This document shows positions 22,930 to 30,498 of a DNA stretch of 32,398 bases, in pieces. A program made the position numbers and the translations under genes. Source of the DNA: Bdellovibrionaceae bacterium UBA2339 (GTDB taxonomy: Bacteria; Bdellovibrionota; Bdellovibrionia; Bdellovibrionales; JAMPXM01). The stretch is from contig DDUL01000039.1 in NCBI GenBank assembly GCA_002344785.1, positions 1,157 to 33,554 of the forward strand, read 5' to 3'. Position 1 is the stretch's first letter, and every line of letters begins with the position of its first letter. Below the pieces are notes generated by a model. The model did no database searches and had not been told where the DNA came from. It saw only the letters and a list, made by a program, of their open reading frames with translations.

Positions 22930-23784
22930 ATGGCAGACGAGAATGTGAATCGAAGTTCGACAAAATCGCCGGAATTCGCCGAGCGCGCGTTGCGGGTCGC
23001 GCACCGAGCCTGTGATGCCGCGGCTTTGGTTCTCAATCGCCACTATGGGCGATTGAAGTCCGTGCAGGAAAAGTTTCAGGCGGGATTGGTGAGCGAGGCG
23101 GATCGCGAATCCGAGGATTGCATCAAGTCGATTTTGCTCGCGGAGTTTCCCGATCATCGAATCTTAGGTGAAGAGACCGGCTTGTCGGGAGAGAATGCCT
23201 CCGCCCTCTGGATGATTGATCCGTTGGATGGCACCACCAATTACGTTCACCGTGTTCCGTTTTGGTGTTCTTCCATCGGGCTTGAAGTCGACGGCGAGTT
23301 GCTGGTGGGCGTGATCGACGCTCCGGCTTTGGGTTGGCGCTATGAAGCCGTTCGCGGTGGTGGCGCCAAGCTCAATGGACAAAGCATTCGCGTCTCTTCG
23401 CGCGGCGAGTTTCGCCAAGGCCTGTACGCGACCGGATTTTCCAGTTCGGATCATGAACTGCATCCGCTCGATGAGCAGCTTGAGCTGCTGGCACATGTCG
23501 TTCGGCACGCGCGCGGCATTCGGCGATTGGGCGCGGCGGCTTTGGATTTGTGTTTGGTGGCCGAAGGCGTGTTTGACGGATTTTGGGAAAGCAATCTGCA
23601 GCCTTGGGATACGGCAGCCGGCGTGGTGATCGCGCGCGAAGCCGGTGCGGTGGCCACGGATTTCACGGGCCGCGAATTCGAGCCGCGCATGAAGTCGATC
23701 TTGTGTGCGCCGCCGGCACCTCATGGCGAAGTGCTGCAATACATTTCACGTCTTCGTCGCGCCTCGCTTCGTGACGACGGCTAA
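22930..23784 (+). CDS. Inositol monophosphatase family protein (SuhB-like)
   Basis: A 284-residue magnesium-dependent phosphatase of the IMPase/SuhB family. Metal-binding signature residues are seen in GEETG (Glu81-Glu82), DPLDGTTNYVH (Asp97, Asp100) and the late WDTAAGVVIAREAGA motif. The family hydrolyses myo-inositol phosphates or related sugar phosphates, and SuhB also affects RNA polymerase antitermination. CysQ-like nucleotidase activity cannot be excluded from sequence alone. The ATG at 22930 gives the normal family length; the ribosome binding site is weak (GTGAGA). It lies upstream of the flagellar operon but is separated by a 333-bp region with hairpins and its own sigma-54 promoter. 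Confidence 0.93.
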   Translation: MADENVNRSSTKSPEFAERALRVAHRACDAAALVLNRHYGRLKSVQEKFQAGLVSEADRESEDCIKSILLAEFPDHRILGEETGLSGENASALWMIDPLDGTTNYVHRVPFWCSSIGLEVDGELLVGVIDAPALGWRYEAVRGGGAKLNGQSIRVSSRGEFRQGLYATGFSSSDHELHPLDEQLELLAHVVRHARGIRRLGAAALDLCLVAEGVFDGFWESNLQPWDTAAGVVIAREAGAVATDFTGREFEPRMKSILCAPPAPHGEVLQYISRLRRASLRDDG

Positions 23785-23794
23785 GGGCTTAGCC
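23779..23794 (+). terminator. Hairpin at the end of the phosphatase gene
   Basis: GGCTAAG (23779-23785) and CTTAGCC (23788-23794) are exact complements around GG and include the stop codon. No T tract follows. A second, imperfect larger stem lies at 23838-23889 (AGTGG/CCACT outside, GGCTTGG/CCAAGCC inside). Together they may separate the phosphatase transcript from the flagellar operon. Confidence 0.4.
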
Positions 23795-23983
23795 CAGACA
23801 TACGGCCAGTCAAATTTTCGTCTCCGTCACAGAGGCTGAGTGGTGTCGGCTTGGCTGTCCTTTGAGCGAGCCCCAAGCCTCAGATCCACTTAAAAACAAT
23901 TCGCTGTCGTTCACCGATTCGGAGAGCCCAGTTGTCTCGACTATCAGCGGGCTCAGTGTGGCAAATTGCTGTCGCGGTCGAGT

Positions 23984-23999
23984 TGGTACGAGGGTTGCT
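23984..23999 (+). promoter_or_regulatory. Sigma-54 (RpoN) promoter of the flagellar operon
   Basis: TGGTACGAGGGTTGCT matches the -24/-12 consensus TGGCACG-N4-TTGCW at all but one position. The invariant GG (23985-23986) and GC (23997-23998) are separated by exactly 10 bases. Transcription would start near 24010, about 108 bases before the fliL start codon. Such promoters require an AAA+ activator. An NtrC-type regulator is encoded at 3189-4703, but a direct link is inference. Confidence 0.8.
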
Positions 24000-24117
24000 C
24001 CTTCATAGGATGTCGAGATGCTCAATTGGCGATCCCTTCGTTGGTCGAGTGTCGCAAAATCATGTTTCTCAATCAGATCTCTCAAGGACTGAGAGATTTA
24101 CCGCGCAGGAGGCGAGT

Positions 24118-24648
24118 GTGGCGGAAGAGAATGCAGCGGCAGCAGGTGGAGCAGCGCCCGAGGGCAAAGGCTCCAAGCCCATTCTGCTTTATGCTCTAGT
24201 CGTATTGAACATGTTGGTCGTCGGCGGCGTGGGCGCCATGCTTTACCTGGGCAAGAAGAAAGAGGCAGCGCAAGCCACGATCGACAAGGTTGTCGAAGGC
24301 GAGGCGCAGGCCCAAGTCGAAGATAAGGCTAAAGAAGATCAGTTCGTCGGTCAGATGATTCCCATGGAGACTTTCTATGTGAATCTCGCCGGCAATCGCG
24401 GCAGTCGACTTCTGAAAGTGAACATGGAGTTTGAGGTCGAATCCGACAAACTACGTGATGAAATCGACAAGCGAAAGCCGCAAATTCGCGACCTGGTGAT
24501 TCTGACCCTCTCGTCGAAGACCTTCAAAGATCTCGAAACGAGACAGGGTAAAGAGAATCTCCGCGACGAGATCCGCGATACGATCAATGCCTTTCTGACA
24601 AAAGGCAAAATCAAGAGCGTTCACTTCACGGAATTCATCTATAATTAA
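24118..24648 (+). CDS. fliL: Flagellar basal-body associated protein FliL
   Basis: A 176-residue single-pass inner-membrane protein that surrounds the stator units and modulates motor torque. After an Ala/Gly-rich cytoplasmic N terminus there is one membrane helix (ILLYALVVLNMLVVGGVGAM), a charged linker, and a FliL domain (METFYVNLAGNRGSRLLKVNMEFEV to the end, FTEFIYN). The start is GTG at 24118, set by a strong AGGAGG five bases upstream. In-frame upstream sequence back to 23932 overlaps the sigma-54 promoter and is therefore leader, not protein. First gene of the flagellar operon, 14 bp before fliM. Confidence 0.92.
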   Translation: MAEENAAAAGGAAPEGKGSKPILLYALVVLNMLVVGGVGAMLYLGKKKEAAQATIDKVVEGEAQAQVEDKAKEDQFVGQMIPMETFYVNLAGNRGSRLLKVNMEFEVESDKLRDEIDKRKPQIRDLVILTLSSKTFKDLETRQGKENLRDEIRDTINAFLTKGKIKSVHFTEFIYN

Positions 24649-24662
24649 GCGAGGGGAATCGA

Positions 24663-25688
24663 ATGAATCAGGTTCTATCGCAAAGTGAAGTTGATGCGCT
24701 CCTCGCCGCGGTCAATGAAGGCGAAGTTGGCGTCACGGGAGCCGAGGGGCAAGCCTCTGGCGGCGATGACCGCGTCGTTGTTACCTATGATTTAACCAGC
24801 CAAGACCGAATCATTCGCGGTCGTTTGCCGCAGCTCGAAGTGATCTACGAAAAGTTCATGCGGAGTTTCCGCGTGTCCCTTTCTTCGCAGCTGCGCAAGA
24901 TCGCGACACTCAATCACGCCTCCACGGACTTCTTGAAATTCGGCGAATTCATCAACACTTTGCCGATGCCCACCTGCATGTCGGTGCTGCGTTTCAACGC
25001 GCTCCGCGGCTCGGCTCTCTTGGTGATTGAAACCAAGCTGGCTTACGCGTTGATCGATTCATTCTTTGGCGGCGACGATCGTCCCTACGCGAAGGTTGAA
25101 GGCAAGGAATTTACGCCGATTGAACTGACCATCATTCAGAAGGTCGTGCAGCTTGCCATCGACGACATGGAGCAGGCTTGGGCCGGCATTCACAAGATCG
25201 ATTGTTCCTTCGTCCGAACGGAAGTGAACCCTCAGTTCGTCGGTCTGGTGCCGCCTACGGATGTGGTGATCGCCTCGACGTTTGACGTTGAACTCGAAAA
25301 TGCCAACGGCACGATCACCATTGTCATTCCCTATGCGACTATTGAACCCATCAAGCAGAAGCTGCAAAGCGGTTTCCAGGTGGAAAGCGATCAGGCGGAT
25401 AAAAAGATTTGGTCGGGCATCATTCAACAGAAGCTTCGTCAGACGGAAGTGGAGTTGAAGGTTTTCCTTGGAGAGTCGGAGATCACTCTCAAGGATCTCA
25501 TGGGATTGAAGTTGGGCGACGTGATCACATTGGATCAAGATTCCAACGGTGAATTTGATGTGTTGGTCGAAGGCCAACCCAAGTTCAAGGCGTTCTACGG
25601 CATCAACCACGGCTCGGTCGCCGTGCAAGTCACACAAGTCTTAGCTTCGAAAGAAGTTGGGAAAGGGGAGAGCAATGGCGGACGATAA
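24663..25688 (+). CDS. fliM: Flagellar motor switch protein FliM
   Basis: A 341-residue C-ring protein that receives phospho-CheY and switches rotation. The N-terminal CheY-binding segment LSQSEVDALL is at residues 5-14. A flexible linker, the CheC-like middle domain (for example SQDRIIRGRLPQLEVIYEKF and the later VSLSSQLRK region) and a C-terminal SpoA (FliN-like) domain follow. The ribosome binding site GAGGGG lies before ATG 24663. The 3' end overlaps the start of fliN by 14 bases. Full length and no missing parts. Confidence 0.97.
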   Translation: MNQVLSQSEVDALLAAVNEGEVGVTGAEGQASGGDDRVVVTYDLTSQDRIIRGRLPQLEVIYEKFMRSFRVSLSSQLRKIATLNHASTDFLKFGEFINTLPMPTCMSVLRFNALRGSALLVIETKLAYALIDSFFGGDDRPYAKVEGKEFTPIELTIIQKVVQLAIDDMEQAWAGIHKIDCSFVRTEVNPQFVGLVPPTDVVIASTFDVELENANGTITIVIPYATIEPIKQKLQSGFQVESDQADKKIWSGIIQQKLRQTEVELKVFLGESEITLKDLMGLKLGDVITLDQDSNGEFDVLVEGQPKFKAFYGINHGSVAVQVTQVLASKEVGKGESNGGR

Positions 25689-26031
25689 GGGACTCACCAG
25701 TCTGCTTGAGGGCGAGGCGGCGGCCACCGACGGCGGCAAAAAGGGCAAGGTCACAGAACTCAAATCGAAGGATCGCAATCTCGATTTGATCATGGACATT
25801 CCTTTGAAGGTCACGGTTGAGCTGGGCCGCACGAAGATGTTGGTCAGCGAGCTTCTCAATCTTGGTCAAGGCTCGGTCGTTGAATTGACGAAGCTGGCCG
25901 GCGAGCCCATGGAAGTTTTGGTCAACGATAAGCTCGTCGCGCGCGGCGAGGCCGTTGTGGTCAACGAGAAGTTCGGTGTGCGCTTGACGGATATCATTTC
26001 GCAAGCGGAGCGAGTCGAACAGCTCAAGTAA
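25675..26031 (+). CDS. fliN: Flagellar motor switch protein FliN
   Basis: A 118-residue protein consisting of a short charged N terminus and one SpoA domain (LDLIMDIPLKVTVELGRTKM to VNEKFGVRLTDIISQAERV). FliN forms the lower rim of the C-ring and docks the FliH/FliI export ATPase. The ATG at 25675 has GGGGAG upstream; the gene overlaps fliM by 14 bases, implying coupled translation. An in-frame start at 25657 would add six residues and is less well placed. Confidence 0.96.
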   Translation: MADDKGLTSLLEGEAAATDGGKKGKVTELKSKDRNLDLIMDIPLKVTVELGRTKMLVSELLNLGQGSVVELTKLAGEPMEVLVNDKLVARGEAVVVNEKFGVRLTDIISQAERVEQLK

Positions 26032-26049
26032 ATTTGTCCAAACGCAATG

Positions 26050-26088
26050 ACGGCGCCAGCGGCGCCGTTCGCCGCCCAGGATGGGCGG
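26050..26088 (+). other. Two adjacent perfect hairpins between fliN and fliO
   Basis: First stem: ACGGCGCC (26050-26057), loop AGC, GGCGCCGT (26061-26068). Second stem: CCGCCC (26072-26077), loop AGGAT, GGGCGG (26083-26088). Both are GC-only or nearly so and lie in the 113-bp fliN-fliO gap. Without a T tract they are more likely mRNA-processing, stability or translation-tuning structures than terminators. Confidence 0.5.
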
Positions 26089-26144
26089 TGAGAAGCGATG
26101 ACGATGCAAAGTTGTCGCAATCGAAACGGCCAGGAGGGCCTCAC

Positions 26145-27434
26145 ATGTTTTACACACTGACGTTTCGCCACTTCATGGCTTGGGCCGCACGACTCTTCGT
26201 CGCGATCTCAATTTTCGCTCTCGCATTGCCGGCCTCGGCCGCGTCGGTGCAAGTCAGTCGTGATTCCGATTCATCTTCAGTTCGAATTTTGGTTCAACTG
26301 CATGAGGCGTTTTCGGGAACCGACGCCATGGTGTTTGCCGCCGACCCTCAAACTGTCGAAGTGCGAATTCCCGGTGCCCGCGTTTTGCCGACAGGTCAGG
26401 CTTCGCGTCAGCTCGCAAGATTTGAAGATGAATGGGTGAGAGCCGTCTCGACGAATCAAGATGCGGGAACAGGAATTGTGCGTTTTAGCCTCAAGAATCG
26501 CTTGGCCGCCCAGGCCGCGGAAGTCATGACGGTCGGTCGTGCTGGTGAAGACGCGCGCGCCTTGGTGATTCATCTCGTGAATGTCGGTGCGGACTCAACG
26601 GCTCTCGTCGGTCAGCGACAAGTCGCGATCAATGAACTTCCTGCGGATGAGGCCACAGGCCTGACGGCAGCATCGACGGCGTCCCCTGCGGACTCGTCTC
26701 GCGAGATCGCTCCGACCCTCGTCGCGGGTCAGTCGGCGACGCGTGCTCCGGCTGTTGATCCTCTGACACCCAGTGAATCAATGGCCACGAAGACGGATGG
26801 ATCCCAGAAGCTCAATGTAAACTCGGCCAAGACGGAGCGGCAAAACGAAGCCGAGATTCCGGTCTTCGGCAAATCAGCCAAAGAAGCGAAGGTTGCGCCG
26901 GCGGCCTCGAGCCTTGAGCGGCTGGTGGTGACCGTTTTGGTGCTGACCGTCTTGGTCGCAGCGGCGGCGTTCGCGCTCAAGAATTGGTCGCGACGACGTA
27001 ATGAATTCAAAGATCGCGTGAAGATGCAGGTGATCAGCCAGCACTTTTTGGGACCGAAGAAGAGTCTCGCCGTGATTCAAGTCGCGGGTGAAGCGCTGCT
27101 GATCGGGGTGACGGATCACAACATCACGCTCTTGAAGACTCTGTCCTTCATCGACGATGAAGTTCCGGAGTTGGCGCCAAAGAATTTCGCCGACGAGTTG
27201 GAATCACACGGTGTGGCGCCCTACTCAGGTGCCTCCAACAAGCTTGTGGGCGCGTCGGCGATTCGGCGTGAAAGCCATGCGCAAGGTGCCTCAGCGACAT
27301 CACGAGCTGCGTCCTTCGGGGAGGACCAAAACTTTCAGGAGTTTGACGAGTCGGAAAACTTTGCCGTGAAGGCGCTTGATCAAATTCGCGACATGGTCTC
27401 GACCCGCGTTCGAGGCATGAAGGACTTGGAATGA
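26145..27434 (+). CDS. fliO: FliO-type flagellar export assembly protein with large periplasmic domain
   Basis: A 429-residue protein, far longer than the roughly 100-150 residues of enteric FliO. A signal sequence (MAWAARLFVAISIFALAL, ending in ASAA) leads to a periplasmic beta-rich domain (about 30-145; VRILVQLHEAFSGTDAMVF, VEVRIPGARVL, IVRFSLKN) that resembles AMIN domains, which bind peptidoglycan. A disordered Ser/Ala/Thr linker and one membrane helix (VTVLVLTVLVAAAAFALKNW, about 300-320) come next. The FliO core (VISQHFLGPKKSLAVIQVAGEALLIGVTDHNITLL, broken here into its visible halves VISQHFLGPKKSLAVI and GEALLIGVTDHNI) and an acidic tail follow. FliO helps FliP assemble. The ATG at 26145 follows AGGAGG seven bases upstream. 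It overlaps fliP by the ATGA motif. AMIN assignment is by resemblance only. Confidence 0.85.
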   Translation: MFYTLTFRHFMAWAARLFVAISIFALALPASAASVQVSRDSDSSSVRILVQLHEAFSGTDAMVFAADPQTVEVRIPGARVLPTGQASRQLARFEDEWVRAVSTNQDAGTGIVRFSLKNRLAAQAAEVMTVGRAGEDARALVIHLVNVGADSTALVGQRQVAINELPADEATGLTAASTASPADSSREIAPTLVAGQSATRAPAVDPLTPSESMATKTDGSQKLNVNSAKTERQNEAEIPVFGKSAKEAKVAPAASSLERLVVTVLVLTVLVAAAAFALKNWSRRRNEFKDRVKMQVISQHFLGPKKSLAVIQVAGEALLIGVTDHNITLLKTLSFIDDEVPELAPKNFADELESHGVAPYSGASNKLVGASAIRRESHAQGASATSRAASFGEDQNFQEFDESENFAVKALDQIRDMVSTRVRGMKDLE

Positions 27435-28252
27435 TAAAGCGTCTTTGCTTCGCCCTCAGGTTGGGATTCAAATCACAGGCTTCGAGTCAGAATTTTCGAC
27501 GCATCAGTGCCCTTTGCATGAGCCTTCTCGGCATCGGCGTGCTGGTCGGCTGGGCCGGCTCAGCCGCAGCTCAGGTCACACTTCCGACAGTGAGCTTGGG
27601 ATTTAAGAACTCGCAAAGTCCGAGCGAAGTGGTGAATGCGGTCAAAATCATATTGCTGATGACCGTCCTCACCTTGGCGCCAGCGATTCTGATCATGATG
27701 ACCGGATTCACACGTATCGTGGTGGTCTTGTCGTTCGTGCGCCAGGCGATGGGTACGCAGAATATGCCGCCCAACCAATTGCTCATGGGTTTGGCTCTGT
27801 TCATCACGCTCTTTGTTATGCGACCGGCATTTGATGAGATCAATACGCAGAGCTTGCAGCCATTCTTGCAGAATCAAGTGACACAAGAAGTGGCGGTCGA
27901 GCGCGCGCTGGCTCCGCTTCGACGATTCATGTTCAATCAGACCCGCGAAGCGGATCTCGCCTTGTTTCTGAAACTCGGTAAAGTGGAGAACGTCAAAACC
28001 CGCCAAGACGTACCGACGACAGTGTTGGTTCCCGCATTCATCATTTCCGAACTCAAGACGGCATTTCAGATCGGCTTCATCATCTTTCTACCGTTTCTCG
28101 TGATCGACATGGTGGTCGCCAGCGTTTTGATGGCGATGGGTATGATGATGTTACCGCCCATTGTGATCTCGTTGCCCTTTAAGATCATGTTGTTTGTCTT
28201 GGTCGATGGTTGGACTTTGCTGATCGGATCGATGGTTCGAAGCTTCGGCTGA
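27431..28252 (+). CDS. fliP: Flagellar export gate protein FliP
   Basis: A 273-residue inner-membrane protein of the type III export gate (FliP5-FliQ4-FliR1). It has an N-terminal signal sequence (SLLGIGVLVGWAGSAAA), as usual for flagellar FliP. Family blocks are FTRIVVVLSFVRQAMGTQNMPPN, given here as FTRIVVVLSFVRQAMG and TQNMPPNQ, then LVPAFIISELKTAFQIGF, FLVIDMVVASVLMAMGMM and LPFKIMLFVLVDGW. Start ATG overlaps the fliO stop codon (ATGA). fliQ follows after 20 bp. Confidence 0.97.
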   Translation: MIKRLCFALRLGFKSQASSQNFRRISALCMSLLGIGVLVGWAGSAAAQVTLPTVSLGFKNSQSPSEVVNAVKIILLMTVLTLAPAILIMMTGFTRIVVVLSFVRQAMGTQNMPPNQLLMGLALFITLFVMRPAFDEINTQSLQPFLQNQVTQEVAVERALAPLRRFMFNQTREADLALFLKLGKVENVKTRQDVPTTVLVPAFIISELKTAFQIGFIIFLPFLVIDMVVASVLMAMGMMMLPPIVISLPFKIMLFVLVDGWTLLIGSMVRSFG

Positions 28253-28272
28253 GCCAGAAAGTGAGCGCGTAA

Positions 28273-28545
28273 ATGACCGACGAACTTGTCATGCGATTGG
28301 GACAAGAAGCGTTGAAGACGACCGCCATGGTGTCGGCTCCACTTCTGGGTTCGGCACTCGTGATTGGTCTCATTGTCTCGATCTTTCAGGCCATCACGCA
28401 GATCAACGAAGCCACCCTCACATTCGTACCGAAGATGATCGTCATTGGCTTGGTGATACTTCTGGCGGGACCTTGGATGATCGAGATCATCACCGTCTAC
28501 GCGCAAAATCTCTTTGATGCCCTCCCCGTCATGGTGAGGGAGTGA
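28273..28545 (+). CDS. fliQ: Flagellar export gate protein FliQ
   Basis: A 90-residue protein with two membrane helices, the small subunit of the export gate. Recognisable blocks: QEALKTTAMVSAPLLGSALV, GLIVSIFQAITQINEATLTF (family hallmark) and PKMIVIGLVILLAGPWM. Start ATG 28273 has a weak GTGAG upstream. fliR begins one base after the stop codon. Confidence 0.97.
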   Translation: MTDELVMRLGQEALKTTAMVSAPLLGSALVIGLIVSIFQAITQINEATLTFVPKMIVIGLVILLAGPWMIEIITVYAQNLFDALPVMVRE

Positions 28546-28546
28546 G

Positions 28547-29389
28547 ATGGATCTCTTTCGCCTCAATGAGGCTGAAATCTTGCTTTTCGGTCTCGCGCTT
28601 CTGCGGATCTCCTCATTCTTTCTGACCTGGCCCGTATTTTCGGCCGCGAATGTTCCTTCGCCCATCAAAGTCTTACTGAGTTTGGCGGCGACCATGGCGG
28701 TGATGCCCGCGCTGCCTCGTACAGGCTTAGAGGCTAAGGGCTTTGAGCTGGCCCTTGCGGGACTCGCGGTGAAGGAAGTGGCGATCGGTCTTTTCATGGG
28801 CGCGATCGCGCGATTGATTTTCTATGCGGTGGAGATCGGTGGCGCATTCATCTCGACCTCAATGGGTCTTTCGAGTGCGACGATCTTCAACCCCGCGACA
28901 GGCAGCACGACTTCCATCGTCGAGAAATTCTATGTCGTGTTATTGACGCTCCTTTTCTTGTCGCTGAACGCTCATCACGCCTTTCTCGCGGCATTGGTCG
29001 AGAGTTTCACAGCCTTTCCTCCAGCGCATGTGACCTCGGGCATTGGCCCCAATTTTGAATCACTTCAAATTGCTGGAAGCTCGGCCGCCAACGGTGTTGC
29101 GGTGTCGGGTGGAACGGGATGGACCGGAGGGATTGTGCAACTGACTATGGTCGCGGGAATTAAAATGGCGGCGCCCGTAGCTGTCGTTATCTTCTTCCTG
29201 AACATCGCGATGGGAATCGTCGGACGCGCGGTGCCGCAGATCAACGTTCTCATCACGTCTTTGCCCGTCAATATCGTGGCGGGACTGTTGGTGATGATCG
29301 TCAGTCTTCCGGCTTTGATGATGGATCTGGACCAAGATTTAGTTCGCTTTGTCGATGTGTTGTTTCAAGTTTTGCGAGCGTCGAAGTAA
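28547..29389 (+). CDS. fliR: Flagellar export gate protein FliR
   Basis: A 280-residue polytopic inner-membrane protein of the export gate. Family features: the N-terminal helix with LLRISSFFLTWPVFSAANVP, the KEVAIGLFMGAIARLIFYAV helix (family KE-x-x-x-G motif), GAFISTSMGLSSATIFNPA, and C-terminal KMAAPVAVVIFFLNIAMGI followed by VPQINVL. The ATG at 28547 has GAGGGAG directly upstream. Complete gene. Confidence 0.97.
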   Translation: MDLFRLNEAEILLFGLALLRISSFFLTWPVFSAANVPSPIKVLLSLAATMAVMPALPRTGLEAKGFELALAGLAVKEVAIGLFMGAIARLIFYAVEIGGAFISTSMGLSSATIFNPATGSTTSIVEKFYVVLLTLLFLSLNAHHAFLAALVESFTAFPPAHVTSGIGPNFESLQIAGSSAANGVAVSGGTGWTGGIVQLTMVAGIKMAAPVAVVIFFLNIAMGIVGRAVPQINVLITSLPVNIVAGLLVMIVSLPALMMDLDQDLVRFVDVLFQVLRASK

Positions 29390-29430
29390 CGAAAGCCAGG
29401 AAGGCTTTTGAATGAACCCAGGACGGGTGA

Positions 29431-30498
29431 ATGGCTGAAGATCAGCAGGAACGTACAGAAGAGGCGACCCAGCAGCGTCGAGAAGACTTTCGACGCCGAG
29501 GCCAGGTCGCGCAGACTCGCGAGTTGGCGAGTGTGTTGGCGCTTTTGGGTTCTGCACTTTTGTTTTGGGCATTGGGTCGCTTTGGACTTCAGCAAATGAG
29601 CGAAGCCATTACCTACACCTTTGGTCCAGAGCTCGTCTCTTCCGCACGCACCGGCGAATACGCGCCGATCGCCGCATTCCTGATGAAGAAGGCGGCTTTT
29701 GTGGTGCTGCCGATCATGGGCATGATGGCGGTGTTTGCGCTGGTGTCGAGCATCGTGCAGGTCGGATTCCTTTATAACGAAGAAGCTCTTGAGCCCAATC
29801 TCGAAAAGATCAATCCACTCTCCGGCTTTCAGCGAATCTTCAGCATGCGCTCTCTCGCCGAGGGAATTAAGTCGTTGTTGAAGCTGATTCTCGTGAGCGC
29901 GGTGGTGTGGTTCTTGGTCAAAGACGAGCTGGCGAGACTGCCGTACTTATCACAATTGAGCGTTCAAGAGATCATGAGTTACGCCGGCGAACTGGCCTTC
30001 AGGCTCCTGGCGGGTCTTGGCGTTTTCATGGCGATCATCGCTTTGGCGGACTACCTCTATCAGCGTTGGGACCTTGAACAACAGATGAAGATGACCAAGC
30101 AAGAGGTCAAAGAAGAACACAAGTCGCGGGAAGGTGATCCGCTGATCAAGGCCCGCATCCGTCGCATTCAGCGCGACATGGCCAACAAACGCATGATGAA
30201 GGATGTGCCGAAGGCGGATGTCGTTGTCACCAACCCGACACACATCGCCTGCGCGATCATCTACGATCCCATGACGATGCCCGCGCCTAAACTTGTCGCC
30301 AAAGGCGCCGGCGTGATCGCCGAGAGAATCAAAGAATTGGCCCGCGAAAACGGTGTTCCCGTTATGGAGAACAAGCCCTTGGCGCGCGCGATCTTTAAGA
30401 CCATGAAGATCGGCCAAATCATTCCTCGGGAACTCTTTGCGGCCGTCGCTCAAGTGCTCTCGTACGTTTACCGCTTGCGTAAGAAGGTGATGCGTTGA
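29431..30498 (+). CDS. flhB: Flagellar export switch protein FlhB
   Basis: A 355-residue inner-membrane protein that controls the change of export substrate from hook to filament. The N terminus is the standard ERTEEATQQRREDFRRRGQV, followed by four membrane helices and a cytoplasmic domain. Autocleavage motif NPTH is present with Asn268-Pro269 (VVTNPTHIACAI), and QEVKEEHKSREGDPLIKARI precedes it. The end of the coding frame shares one base with the flhA start (TGATG), so the two genes are translationally coupled. Complete and canonical. Confidence 0.97.
   Translation: MAEDQQERTEEATQQRREDFRRRGQVAQTRELASVLALLGSALLFWALGRFGLQQMSEAITYTFGPELVSSARTGEYAPIAAFLMKKAAFVVLPIMGMMAVFALVSSIVQVGFLYNEEALEPNLEKINPLSGFQRIFSMRSLAEGIKSLLKLILVSAVVWFLVKDELARLPYLSQLSVQEIMSYAGELAFRLLAGLGVFMAIIALADYLYQRWDLEQQMKMTKQEVKEEHKSREGDPLIKARIRRIQRDMANKRMMKDVPKADVVVTNPTHIACAIIYDPMTMPAPKLVAKGAGVIAERIKELARENGVPVMENKPLARAIFKTMKIGQIIPRELFAAVAQVLSYVYRLRKKVMR

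Noticed and set aside
23960..23975. TGGCAAATTGC at about 23959 as a second sigma-54 site
   Set aside because: The GG-to-GC distance is 6 bases instead of the required 10.
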